Shown one piece after another: positions 1-10,499 of a DNA stretch of 28,878 bases (position 1 is its first letter; every line of letters starts with the position of its first letter). The notes under the pieces were generated by a model, which searched no databases, had not been told where the DNA came from, and worked only from the letters and a program-made list of their open reading frames with translations. The DNA lies in contig JAAMXY010001167.1 in the NCBI GenBank assembly GCA_019677205.1, positions 4,526-33,403 on the forward strand. Reading direction: 5' to 3'. The position numbers were made by a program, and so were the translations under genes. The stretch is from Pinguiococcus pyrenoidosus. Taxonomy: Eukaryota > Sar > Pinguiophyceae > Pinguiochrysidales > Pinguiochrysidaceae.

Positions 1-561
1 GGGGGGGGCTTAAGTGGAGGCGCCGGTTAAAGTGGAAGAAGCAGCTCTTCGGCGCGTGAAATCTCGCGACTGCGGGGGTTCAGGCGAAGGCCGGATTTCA
101 GTATAAGCGTTACGGATGTTGATATTGAAGACATAAAACATTTGATTTCAATAGGTTAATCTATAAGTTTTATTAGCGGAAGTTCAAGAAAGCCGCGGCG
201 CAGCTCTCGCGTTGCGCCTTCGTGAGTGTAGCAAAGCAACTTCCCAATGATTGTCGTCTTGGCTCTCGGCTCTCGGCTCTCGGTCAGTTGATGCTTGGTG
301 AAGGGCTTGCATGGTGGGAACAGACGGGAAAGGCCGCCCCTCCTTCTCTATGCGGTGTGAATGGACTGTGCACGAGGATATGAAGGATATGAAACAACGT
401 GATCGATGAGTGATGGGATCACAAGCAGCTTGAGAGATTTGGAGGGTTTGCCAGCTGCTTACCGAGGCCACGGCGGCCTCCTCCGTCAACTTCAACGGAA
501 CAAGACCTTCTTGCTTCTTCCTTTTGCTTTTCGCTTTTCTATTCCTGGAAGCGCTAACTTG
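1..561. other. Intergenic, downstream of the PI4K gene
   Basis: No convincing gene. The window opens with a run of eight G, possibly a contig edge or low-complexity start. There is an AT-rich stretch around 100-180 and a perfect threefold tandem of the heptamer GGCTCTC at 261-281. The short open frames here have no recognisable domain and no matching splice partner. The right part must hold the 3' UTR of the minus-strand kinase gene whose stop is at 562. Confidence 0.5.
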
Positions 562-3500
562 CTACTGTGCGATACCGTTGCTCCACGTCTGGAACTTGTC
601 GTAGTAGATGGTGCCCCGGTGATGCATGCTCTTGTAGATGAGAGAGTCGACAAGGGCCGGGACCATATCATCGCTCAAGTCCAAGCGAAGCCGACGTCGG
701 AAGCGCTGCAACGGAGCCACACTCCCTGCGTACTGGAAGCAGGGGAAGCGGCTCTTGAACGCCATGATCTCCATCAGGCACTCCACGGTTTCGCCGTGCT
801 TTCGCGCAACGATGAGTCCGTCGATGAGCGCTTGGCGGAACTCCTGGAAGGCCTCCCCGTCCTGGCCGCCGAGAACTTCTATGTACTCGGGCGTGAGCTT
901 GAACGGCGCGCTGAGTTCCATGCTGAAGGCCTTTCCGGGCGCGATGCCCAGGACGAAGCCGAAGTCGATGTGAATCAAATGCCCTTCCGCATCGAGCATG
1001 ATGTTACCGTTGTGGCGGTCCTTGATCAGCAGAAGGTACTGCAGCAGCGAGTAGCCCGCCAGCGAGGCCGCGAAGGCGAGCTTGGCGGTGCGCAAGGCGC
1101 TGGGGTCGGATCCATACACGTCGAGGAAGTGCGAGTCGAGCGACCCCCCATAATCCTCGCGCTTCTTCAGCGCGTCGAGGGAGATGGCGTTCGGCACCAC
1201 CTGGATGCACCCCGTCATCTGACTAGTACTTAAGATACGGTAGGTGAAGGTCCAGATGCTGCAGCCGGCCGCCTTCCAGGCCGCTCGGTAGAAGGTGATC
1301 AGCTGCATGATGAACACCTCCTGCCGCAGGTCGTCGTTGCTCTTGAAAATCACGCCGACGAGATCCCAACCCGGCGTGTCCTTCTGCGGACTCTCCTCGA
1401 AAATCCGCGCCCGCTTCTCGTAGGCGGCTTCCCCGTACGACACCTTCTGGTACGCACGATAACGAATGTCCTCGGGCATGGTCTCCGGGGGGGCCGAGTT
1501 CTGTCGCCTCCAAGGCTCCATGGTTCCTGCGAGCACGTCAAAATTGTCTTCGCGAGACCGATCCATACTGTTCTCCGACTGCAGGCTCATCCGGGCTCGC
1601 TCTGATTGGGCCCGCCGCCTCCTGCCACCGCGCACCTTCTTCGCGAGCTGCTTCAGATCCAGCGACCAGCGCGCGCTATCGTCCGGAGACCGCTTCACGC
1701 TTCGCCACACGTCCGGCCGCTTCTTGCGCCGGGACGTCGTGGCCCTGATGGAGTCGGCCCCGACCACGGAGTGCGCTCCGTTAAGGCTGGCCGTGTCCGC
1801 CGTCGAGGGGGCTCTCATGGGAGGCTCACTGACTGTGCTCACGTTGGTGGGATCGTCGCTCGTTTCGCTACCGTTTGAGTTGATGCCGATGATCGAGGTG
1901 ATGTTTGTCAACGTCTCAGAGCCGATGTTGAGCGCTCCACCGATGACGCTGGAGAGCCCTTCCGACTGTTCACTGGGCGCGACCGATGACCTCGTCTCCG
2001 GATCCTCCTCCATCCGGAACACCGGAGCGCCGAAGCGCTGGTGCAGGAAGTTTGCGACATCCACGAAATCCTCTTCCAACGCCACCTCGAAGGTCACCAG
2101 GCAGGGACAACGAGCGCGCGTGCTGAATGCGTGGTGGTCCTTGGGCGTGATCCGCAGCACCCTGGCCCACGCGTCGGAGGACTTGCAGAGCGGCAGGTAG
2201 CAAGGTTCCGGGATGACGACGTCCTTCAGCTTGTGCTCCAGCATCTCTTCTCGCTCCTCGGGCTCAATGAAACGGAGGTCTTCGCAGATGCTCGTCAGCG
2301 AGCGGATGAACGCCCGCTGATTGTGGTAGAAGTCATACCGCTCCGCCTGCTCGTGCGTCAGCTTGAACTGCTTGTAGTGCTCCGCTTTCGACCAAGTCCG
2401 CGTGTGCCCCCGCGCGCCATTGGCCGCGCCATTGGCGCCGGTGATGACGGATGAGAGACCGCCGTAGTCGGACTTCTTCTCCTCCGATGCCTCCGCCTCG
2501 GACTCGAGCGAGGACATGGACGGGTGCGGGTTCTCCGGGAGCTCACACGACTCGACGGCCTTGGTGAAGTCCTCAATGAGGCTGTCCCCGGGGCGCGGCG
2601 GGGCTTCCGCCCACTGCCTGATGCTTGTGACCCACTTGTCCATCTCCTCCTTGCTGTCGGTGCGAAGATGATAGACTACGGTCGTCCCGCCGCTCTCGGC
2701 CAAGAGCTCGAAGTAGTTCTCATATTCGGGGCTGGAGATGATGCGCACGGCTGCATTGTCGAGATTCACGGCTCGCTTGAGGGTCTTCTTGTGATCGGTT
2801 CGGTAGCAGAAGAGCATGCGATCGCGAATCTCGAGGTGCCGGCGCATCCACTTGTGCTTCCGCCCGGTTCGCTCTTCCTCGCGGGTGTTCTCTCCACGCT
2901 TGCACCAAAGCGTTCCCGCCATGTCACACCGCCCGGGATTCCTCGCGTTCGCCAGCTGGATCGCGGCGTAGCGCCTGTCCGCGATCTCCAGCTCGCTGAA
3001 CTCCTTCTTGTTCACGTATCCCCGCCGATACATGTCTTCCAGGGTAGGATTCTGAAAGTTCCCGTACACCACGCAGCGCTCAATGTCCTGGGAAAGCTTC
3101 GCACACCTGTCAACGACGCGGGAAAGAGAACAGCGGCGTGAGCCGATCTGTGTGTTGGCCCCGCAGAGGCTGCGTTGGAGACCGATCGTTGGGGAGCGGG
3201 CGGCACCTGCTGAAGTATCGCTCGTTGAAATTGCTGTTCTTCTCCCCATTCTCGAGCTCCGGAGCGTAGTCTTCCAGCGCGCCCGTGACGCACCACTCCA
3301 GGAGCAGCGCCATGTGGATGGACTGCTGGCATGCGATGAGCACGAAGTTCTCGAGGGCCGACGAGGGCAGATCCTGCTCCATGTGAATCAGCATATGGGC
3401 GAGCTGCGGCAGATAGAACTCCATTGCGTCGAACACGGTCTTCTCGTCGCTGAACTTGCCCATCATCTCCGTGAGCACCTGGACGAGGTTGGCGTTCTCC

Positions 3501-3751
3501 CGATTCCGCCACAGCACCATGGTGACCTCCCGCATATCGAGCGCCCCAGACGTGCTGAAGAGCTTGTCCACATTGCTGAGAAGGTGACAAATCCGATTAG
3601 TACGCCCGCTTGCGCCCGTCGCCACTACGCCGGGAGCCTGCATTCCTCGAGCTTGTCGCGGTGCTCATGACGAGACCATCTGCGCCCTAGCAAGAAGCGG
3701 CACTTACAACGTCTCATGCTCGTCATTTGCGGAGGACGAAGACGACCCCAT
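562..3751 (-). CDS. Phosphatidylinositol 4-kinase, type III beta-like, with PH domain
   Basis: Makes PI4P from phosphatidylinositol; family members act at the Golgi/TGN. Three exons, 3708-3751, 3207-3575 and 562-3106, joined by introns of 132 and 100 bp with agreeing phases, give 985 aa. Residues 1-6 are MGSSSS, an N-myristoylation-type start. Residues 16-140 hold the helical lipid-kinase-unique region (FYLPQLAHMLIHM). About 200-306 is a PH domain ending in the usual C-terminal helix with its conserved Trp. Then comes a Ser-rich linker. The kinase domain starts near 715: DDLRQE near 730, catalytic KDRHNGN near 833-839, DFG near 852-854, and a C-terminal end (YDKFQTWSNGI) that closely matches the YDGFQYLTNGI end of animal PI4KB. 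The PH domain between helical and catalytic parts is not in animal or yeast PI4K beta. The kinase identity is secure; exon 1 is a prediction. Confidence 0.92.
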
Positions 3752-4781
3752 GGCGACAGGCCTCTTTGGCCGGGCCTGGCAGGGCGAGCGCGAGCGCCGG
3801 AGGAGGTCTGCGCCGCGAGAGTAGCTCTACGCGTCCGCAGTCCGCCACACGCTTGAGAAAGACGGTCTCAAAACTGGACTGCGCCGCGCACGCGTGGCTG
3901 CGCACGCCGGGAGACCAGTCCTTTCGGCGGACTCTTCGGGAGCCGCGGAAACACGACTTCGACGGCAGCTCGGTGGCGCCCAGGAGACTCGGGTCCGGGC
4001 TGGAGAAGACTAGAATGGCATTCGCGAAAAGAGGGCCGCGGAAGAGGCGCGGGCGCGCCTGGAAGCCAGACAGAGAAGCTCAGGCACGCTGGCGCTCAGG
4101 TGGCGTTGTTTCTCGTATGCACACGAACAAATGCAGCACAACGGGATTGGGACTTCTCCGCGATGAAAACAAACCTTTCACCCACGCTGGTTTGTTTTGC
4201 ATGGGAGAAGAGAAACATAGCTTTTGAAACTTATCATGGTGGCATTCGTACTTTCCGAGTATAAGACTACTTCATTGGCTCAAATATATTTTTAAAGATT
4301 AGTTGACACATATTGCTTCCACAAAAATATTCATGATAAAAAAGCATCACATTCTTGAAGACGCGTCAGACGCGCAGAAAGTATTTGCGTTGGATGCCAA
4401 GACTGCACCAATTGGCTCGCGCCCTGTCTTATCCTTCCATACTCTGGCCAGCCGAACCTTCCTGAACTACAAATGTCCCACATGACATCACGGCGCTGAT
4501 CTTATCCGCGCAACGCACAGCCAAAGAGTAACGCAGAGAAGATTCATCTCGAATACCAAAAATGGCGCCCGAAACCGGCGTGCGGGCCTGCCGCCGAAGT
4601 CGCCGTTATGGGCAGCGTGGTTGGCGGAACGCCACGCTCTCACTCCCATCAGCAGCACCGAATTCAACGTTGCATGGACCCAATGGTTGTTGCATTGGAA
4701 AGGAAGCGCCGTCGCTTTTTGTGGCCATAGTATGCCGAAAAGGCGCTGATCCGGCCCGGAAGGAGGGGGACTCTGGCAGCC
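3752..4781. other. Divergent intergenic region between PI4K (-) and WW-like gene (+)
   Basis: About 1 kb with no gene I can support. The left 500 bp is GC-rich and open in several frames, as expected from composition. An AT-rich island spans about 4225-4370. It holds an inverted CCAAT-type motif (ATTGGCT, 4274-4280) just before a TATA-like stretch (near 4282-4293). A second ATTGGCT lies near 4410. These could be promoter elements for either gene, but spacing to the predicted starts is large and no start site can be read from sequence. Confidence 0.4.
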
Positions 4782-5582
4782 ATGCAGAACACCTACGTCG
4801 GGAGGGAGGCCGGTATCCGAAGCACGTCCAAGCCAAGAGCGGTTGCTCGGAAGAAGGCAGAGCTGGAGGCCTACCTGCGCGCCAGCCGAAAGACCCGCAG
4901 CTTGGTAAGGCAGCTTCGTGTCCAGCAAAAAGAACATCGCCCCCTCTTCTGTATGACGTAGTGGCCTAATACAAAGCCCTGCCGCGTAGAAATCGCTCAT
5001 GTATGCAGTGCGGATGACCTACCTGCAAGGGGATGGCCATGCACATCAGACTCAGCTGGAGCAACCGACCGAGTGCCTTCCACGCCAAGAGTCGCGCCGA
5101 AGGTCGCAGATCATGCAGCAAATAGGTCGCAGAAATGCCTCGGCTTCACAAGGGAGAAGCCACAGGAAGGCTCCTCCGAGCTCCTCCGACAGGACGTCAG
5201 TGCCCGTTTTGCAGAGACCTCCAACTCTGTCAGACAGCGACAGCGAGTCCGAGGAAGACGAGGTCGAGCAGCGCTGGGAGTTCAGGAGGATGGCTGGTTG
5301 CTGGTTTTGGGTGAACCTGGACACGGGCGTTGCACAACTCGAGCGACCCACGGGGCACACGCGGGAAGAGGAGGTTCAGCTCCAGGAGCGCGCGAAGCAT
5401 GCGTGTGGACCGCCAAAGTTCAAGGTATAGCAACGCCCAATTTTTTCTCCGGAGAAGCGAGATCGAGCAGGCCTTTGACGTTGGTCTCATCTCTGTAGGA
5501 GTTCGCGACGCAGATGGGCACAGGAGCCGCTCTGTACGATTCCAAGGATTACGAAGAGGCAGTACGCATCCTGGATCAATGA
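4782..5582 (+). CDS. Small protein with a WW-like domain, three exons
   Basis: Exon 1 is 4782-4904 (basic, helix-prone, ends at a GTAAGG donor). Exon 2 ends at 5424 and begins after one of several in-phase AGs (4989, 5049 or 5055). Exon 3 is 5499-5582. All junctions are phase 0; intron 2 is 74 bp. With the 5049 acceptor the protein is 193 aa. An acidic Ser/Asp/Glu run is followed by a WW-type fold, about residues 117-141: first Trp in RWEF, aromatic GCWFWVN, then DTG and the terminal ERP. The usual second Trp is Leu (AQLERP), so Pro-ligand binding may be weakened. The short C-terminus (ALYDSKDYEEAV) looks helical. I do not recognise the family. WW domains bind proline-rich or phospho-Ser/Pro ligands; any role here is inference. 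Confidence 0.6.
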
Positions 5583-6478
5583 CCTGCGCATCCGGAGAGG
5601 GACGACACGGACGTGTTGGGGAAGTTCTGGTCCTGGGCAACTGGGTAACCTCCGAGTCCGAGGGACGCTATCTGCTTGGCCCCGCCCGAATGACCCCAAC
5701 ACTTGCATTGATGTACTACTACTCTATGTGATCCACGATTTCTCCCTGACTTTCCACATCTCTGCGCCGAGGCATGGAGGTCGGCTTCAACGCTCAGTGA
5801 CGAGTCTTTTGGTGGACACACGGCGTTTGTCATCTCTGGCGAAACCCTGGAAGTCAAGGATTATCCCCCAGCGTTGACCTCAACGACCACTGCATCCCAC
5901 CACCTCCATGTCATTCCCACCGTCGAGCACGTACGCTCCATCCCCACTTGCACACGCGTCTTCTGTCCGGCGCGTCGTCCCCCAAACCGAAGCACGCCCT
6001 TGCTTCCATTCCCTCGCACGCGTCTTCTCTACGCACTGAGAATCAAAGCCAAAACAAAGAAGCCTCTTTCCGCGCCTCTTGTTCTCATCACTCGTTGCTT
6101 GAGCCGCTCCCACGCTGGAATCTACCGCTTCGGATACGGTGGAGAGCGCTACACTCGCTGAAGCAGCTCACTTGACTTGAGCGGACCCCTCTGGTGGCGC
6201 AATAAGGCCACCATCTGACTGGCAGATCGTGAAGGCACCGGCGCAAGCGGACGCGCGGCTGCGTTGGCGATCTTTGAACGGCTGACGCCACGCTCGTCTC
6301 TGTCCGCGTTGGCGCGTTCCTTGCGCGGAGATCCGCCTGCGGCCTGTGTGGCTCGCAGCGTGGTTACGCGGCGTCTGAGGAGCCAGGGGGCAAGGCAGCT
6401 GCTGAGGAAGAGCGCCGGGAAGCTGCACACCGCCGCAGAGAATCTCGCCAGCGAAGCCTGGATTCTCCCGGCAGCAGG
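5583..6478. other. Intergenic, upstream of the lumen-protein gene
   Basis: No supported gene. The stretch from about 5870 to 6120 is pyrimidine-rich and contains the 11-mer ACGCGTCTTCT twice (5954-5964 and 6018-6028). The last 200 bp before the ATG at 6479 is GC-rich and open in several frames, consistent with a 5' UTR. The small open frames on both strands have no domain and no splice partner. Confidence 0.4.
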
Positions 6479-7537
6479 ATGGCGAGCAGCTCGCGCGTCT
6501 TGCTCTGGACGTTCCTGCTTTGGTCCAGCGTCTGCGGGCTGAGACAGCCTCCCAGGATCTCAGCCGAGAAGCTGAGGATTCGAGGTGTGGCTCTGGGACT
6601 CCGGCCGGAGAGATCCGCCATGAGACTCATCGGAGCTGCCTTGGCCGCGGCGACCCTGCTGGCGCCGCTCCAGCCAGCTTCGGTCCTTGCCGCCACGGGG
6701 TACACCCGGAGGGAGAACCTCGCCATCGAGGCCAAGAAGCCTCTGCCGAAAGGCATTCCGTTCTCGGACGTCGGGGACGGGCCTCTCTCCTTCGGCAAAG
6801 CGGCGGAGGCTTCGGAGATCGCCACCGCGAGGCGAAAGATCGCCGCTCTCAAGCCGTACATGGACGAGATTGAGCGATACATCTTCACAAATGACTACGA
6901 GCCGCTCCGGGCCTTCCTCAACGTTTTCAGCCAGCAGGAAGATTCCTTTGTGAAGACCATTGATGGCGTTGCCAGCCGAGGGACCGCGGATGCGATCGCG
7001 GCCGCCGAGGCGATGGAGCACGAAGCCAAGCAGCTCTTCCTAGCGCTCGACGAGATTCGCAAGGCCGCCACGCTGGAGAAGCCGTCGGGCCTGAAGAAGG
7101 GGTACATCAAGCTGGCGCTCGCCTATGATAGGTATTTGAAAGCGAGCGACAACTTGCCGGGATACGACAAGATCGTCAGCACGGAGAAGTACTTCGCAAA
7201 CATCCCGGACGAGTGGCTTGTGTTTGACACGGAAAAGAAGCCGGAGCCGCAGGACCCGGTGATCTTCATAGAGGGGCCAGACAAGGGCAGAACAGGGGTG
7301 CTCCTCGGCTACATCACGCCCGCGAAGAATCTGGCCGCCAAGTCGCTGGAGATGGTGGAGAGCAAAGCGAGCGGCATTCCGGGCTTTCCCCGACCGAAAG
7401 GCGATGGCACGGCGTCGAAGCGCAAGGCGGTGATAAAGATGGATAACTACTTGGAAGAACCGCAGCCGGGACAGCAAGTTCTGAACGAGGTCAAGGAAGT
7501 GCCCTGCAACTTCGTAGCGCGGCAGCTAGAGTCGTAG
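6479..7537 (+). CDS. Plastid thylakoid-lumen helical protein, possibly a PSII extrinsic subunit
   Basis: Single exon, 352 aa. The N-terminus has three targeting parts: a signal peptide (1-20, VLLWTFLLWSSVCG), a basic transit-like part (21-48), and a second hydrophobic segment (49-71) ending in an A-x-A-type lumen cleavage site. The second segment has no twin Arg, so Sec-type transfer is suggested. Residues 110-245 are Ala/Glu/Lys-rich helices that could form a four-helix bundle, as in PsbQ or diatom Psb31. This resemblance is by pattern, not confident homology. Residues 257-283 contain a KOW-like turn (EGPDKGRTGVLLGY), which is odd for a lumen protein. Lumen targeting is well supported; the photosystem II role is inference. 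It could also be an assembly factor. Confidence 0.7.
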   Translation: MASSSRVLLWTFLLWSSVCGLRQPPRISAEKLRIRGVALGLRPERSAMRLIGAALAAATLLAPLQPASVLAATGYTRRENLAIEAKKPLPKGIPFSDVGDGPLSFGKAAEASEIATARRKIAALKPYMDEIERYIFTNDYEPLRAFLNVFSQQEDSFVKTIDGVASRGTADAIAAAEAMEHEAKQLFLALDEIRKAATLEKPSGLKKGYIKLALAYDRYLKASDNLPGYDKIVSTEKYFANIPDEWLVFDTEKKPEPQDPVIFIEGPDKGRTGVLLGYITPAKNLAAKSLEMVESKASGIPGFPRPKGDGTASKRKAVIKMDNYLEEPQPGQQVLNEVKEVPCNFVARQLES

Positions 7538-7901
7538 ACGAAGGCGGCAGTCATTCCTTGGTTTTCGAAAGAACCTGGCTCTCCAACACTGTCTCGGTCG
7601 CACCAAGCAGCAGCCACACTCCGCATCGCTTCCCTCCACACGCAGCAACGGTCGAAGGAAGCTCCTCAAGCCAAGGTGGGTGGTGGTTTGACCAGGCTTG
7701 GACGCGTTCGGTGGCCTGCATGCAACCACGACGCGCGCTGTGCTGCAAAACCTGCGAGACCTGCGTACTCTGCGACGTTTTCGAGGTATGCGAGCCCTGC
7801 AACAGATGCAGATGTCCAAACTAGACAACCGAGGCTTCCGTGCATTCACGTCCGAGCGTGGCTACGGCGGGCATGCATGACTTCGCAGCTCGAAGACCGT
7901 C
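7538..7901. other. Convergent intergenic region
   Basis: Lies between the stop codons of the lumen-protein gene (+) and the ubiquitin hydrolase gene (-), so it must hold both 3' UTRs. Short open frames occur in several overlapping frames with Cys/Arg-rich, non-conserved products. I see no gene, repeat or clear poly(A) signal. Confidence 0.5.
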
Positions 7902-9013
7902 TTACGCATGCGCAGGAGCGAGGGCGGTCATGGTAAACCGCAGCTCCCCGGGATCCCTCGCCATGAACTGCTTTACGACCTCCACCGCATCCTGCAGCAG
8001 ACTGGACGCCGATGACGGTCCGTGATTGATGGGCCGCTTCTTTCGGCCGTCCTGAGGAAGCAGACGGAGAGCGTCAGCGAACCGACGCGACGCGACGAGG
8101 TCGTTTCGCTCCGTCTCGCCATGGTTCCTCTACGCACCAGTTCGTAGAGCGCGCCATCGACATTCACGAAAGCGACGAAGTGCGTCACGACGTTGTCTTC
8201 AATATCCACCTGAGTGGACTGGCCTTGCGAGGCTGCTTCTACATGCATGGTGTCGATCTCCTCGTCGCCTTCCAGATACGCAGCCCTTGCGAAGGTCGGG
8301 AGTGAGCAAGGCTGCAAAGCTGCTGCGGACGAGTTCAAGTGCCCACCTCTCCTCCGAATTCATCCCGGCAGTGCTATCGGCAAACATTCGGATATAGCTG
8401 TCTGGCACGGTGCCATCTTCTAGATTGTTGAGCAGCGCATGCATGATGCCCACCGTCCCGCAGGCGTTGCCCACCGTCTGCAATTCGGTGGCACCGGACG
8501 TCGAGTTACCGAGCATCGTCCCCATGAGGTCCTGCACGGCACGACGCACCTGTTGCATGTAGTAGACCTGGTCCGACACCTCTTGCCCTTCGGCTTCGAT
8601 GCGCGAGGCCTCCTCCGCTTTGTGCGCTTCCGACGCCTCGCCAATCGGGAACAGCATCACCACTGCCTTGACTGGAGTGGGCACCTAGATGCGACCACGT
8701 TAGCACCGACCGACCCTGGCGGGAGGCCTTGAGGGCTTCGAGTGAATGAGGTGCTCTTTACCATGTCTAAGGCCCAGTCTTCTACGGAGAAGACATCATG
8801 CCACTGAAGCGTATCTACAAGTCCAATGCGCCGCGAATATGCGGTCATGACCTCTGGGTTGCTCTCCAGCGGAAACCTGTAGCGACAAGTTGTGAGACGC
8901 TCCTCGGCGCTCGAGATAGCCCCCCCAAAGAAACCAATGTGCAAAACGCGTGTGCAGATCCTTTACCAACGCTTGCCGGATTCCGCCTTCTTCCCGTCGC
9001 TTTCGTCTGCCAT
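7902..9013 (-). CDS. Ubiquitin carboxyl-terminal hydrolase, UCH-L1/L3 type (peptidase C12)
   Basis: Thiol hydrolase that frees ubiquitin from small C-terminal adducts. Six exons (8967-9013, 8762-8876, 8550-8684, 8347-8477, 8138-8285, 7902-8051), with introns of 90, 77, 72, 61 and 86 bp, all GT-AG with agreeing phases, give 241 aa; human UCHL3 is 230. Each junction restores a family motif: RWFPLESNPEV, DMVPTPVKAV, MQQTVGNACGTVG, NSEERAAYLE and YELDGRK. The catalytic set is complete: oxyanion Gln99, nucleophile Cys105, His178 (HFVAFVNVDG) and Asp193. The crossover loop lies at about 148-170. The 72-bp intron is open in frame, so keeping it would add 24 residues six residues before the catalytic Cys. 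No C-terminal extension of the UCH37/BAP1 type is present. Confidence 0.93.
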
Positions 9014-9557
9014 TTTGAATCTACTCGTGGCTCTCAGGCCTCCTCTACGACTCAGGAGGCGAGTCGATGAGCGAATGACGAACGAAGGGAGGTGATCTCG
9101 TCTCGGAAAGGCGAACGGCGCTAGCTTTGGGGTTCTTTGGAGGACGGCAATTTTCACCACTATCGATAAAGACAAGCGGAAGCCGAGATCGTCCAACCAA
9201 GTAGGGGTGAAGCCAGTTGTAGATTCTGTTCTTCTAGTTTTCGTGAACATCACACGTATGGATTTGAATTGGGATGATAAACAAATAAATTATATATTGA
9301 AAATAGGCATTTATCAAAGGTTTCCCCTCTATCGCTTTTTCCTTGGTGATCTGGAGCTCAGATGGGCTGCGTAGTTGAAGCGCGTGGCGTTCACATAGAA
9401 GTCCTAGCTGGACGGGAGTGCGCACCTTCCGGAGAAACTTGTTCCGAGTTGGCGCGCGCGTGCACCTCCTGGTCTTGCTCGTTGTCCGCCGCACCTTGTC
9501 CGCAGGCCTTCCTTCACTCCTCGCTTTGGCTCTCAAAGAGGCAGGGCTCCGTTCCCG
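9014..9557. other. Divergent intergenic region (UCH / ClpS)
   Basis: Head-to-head spacer of 544 bp between UCH (-) and ClpS (+). It contains an AT-rich patch at about 9255-9325 with TATA-like sequence (AAATTATATATTGAAAA), the most AT-rich part of this region. A shared or paired promoter is plausible but not proven. Minus-strand open frames here contain no known domain. Confidence 0.4.
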
Positions 9558-10183
9558 ATGAAGTCGCAACGAAGATCGCAACTCCTTGTGGGAGGCCTGA
9601 TCCTGGCAGCCGCCAGCCTCTTGTCGGGAGTGGCTGGCCACGCGACCCGCAGCCCCAGAGTGCTTTCGTCCACCGCGTGGCTCAGACCAGTCTCTCCGCA
9701 GATGGTGTCGCTGCCAACGCCGGGAACAGGTCCGGGCCGTGGCGCAGGAGCTGGAGTTCTCGAGAAGGAGCCCATGCAGAAGAAGGATCCACTCGCCATC
9801 GGGTTCGTACTCGCGATGCAATGGCTCCTGACTCTTGCGGAAACCGCGCAAAGCTCTCGATCTAAGAAACTGTTGCTGTTGTATTGCTTTCTTTATTTGT
9901 TTTGACTTTCCCTTTGGGTTTTCGCGTGAGCAGAGACGAGGCATCGAGGAATGATGGCATGTTCCAGGTGCTTCTGTTTAATGATGAGGTGAACACGCGA
10001 GAGTATGTGGCCAGATGCCTCGTAGTAGTCTGCGGTCTCGCGGAGGGGGACGCCTTCTCAATCATGCACAAGGCACACCGAGAGGGCTGGGCTATCATTG
10101 GAATCTGGGGCTCGGAGGTCGCGGAGATGTACACGAAGATGCTGCAGTCCAAGGGTCTCAGCGTGGATATGTCGGAAGCATGA
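9558..10183 (+). CDS. clpS: Plastid-targeted ClpS N-degron adaptor (ClpS2-like)
   Basis: ClpS delivers N-degron substrates to the Clp protease. Exon 1 is 9558-9802 and exon 2 is 9934-10183, joined by a 131-bp intron with phase 2 on both sides and a long T-rich tract before the acceptor. The product is 164 aa. Residues 9-27 are a signal peptide (LLVGGLILAAASLLSGVAG) followed by a Ser/Pro/Gly-rich transit-like stretch to about 85. The ClpS core is 90-160: FQVLLFNDEVNTREYV, then HKAHREG with the substrate-pocket His, then EVAEMY. The pattern NT..YVA.CL is closer to cyanobacterial ClpS2 than to E. coli ClpS. The usual gatekeeper Met is Arg (NTRE), which should change N-end specificity. The donor (GTTCGT) is weak, so the exact exon 1 end is less certain. 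Confidence 0.8.
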
Positions 10184-10499
10184 TCAACCGCCTCTTGCCT
10201 CTCCTGCTCCGCGCCGGGCGCGCCGGGCCGGGCGCGGAGAACGACCACCAGTAGTATGTTGTGGACATGTGCATTTTCACGGCACAGAGTGTATGTGGCA
10301 CAGATTGCCCGCTCGGCTCCAGGGACAGAGGATCTGCGAGAAGCTACGCGATGCGCGAAGTCCGGAAGGAGCTTGGATCGTGGCGTTGGAAGGCCACCAT
10401 TTTGAGGAGGAGGACCAAACGAAAAACAGGAAAACACCCACATCAAAGAAGGAAGAAAAGGAATCTGCTTCTTGCTCGCTCATCCTCGATGTGGCTGTT
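10184..10499. other. Convergent intergenic region (ClpS / Ste24)
   Basis: Holds the 3' ends of ClpS (+) and Ste24 (-). It contains a very GC-rich self-complementary stretch at about 10211-10240, built from repeated GGGCGCG/CGCGCC units, which could fold as a hairpin. No gene is supported. The long plus-strand open frame starting at 10098 is antisense to Ste24. Confidence 0.45.

Noticed and set aside
406-2200. Plus-strand open frames of 275 and 244 codons
   Set aside because: Antisense shadows of the PI4K kinase and linker regions.
3727-4227. Plus-strand open frame of 166 codons
   Set aside because: Arg/Ser/Gly-rich, no domain, overlaps the predicted first exon of PI4K on the other strand.
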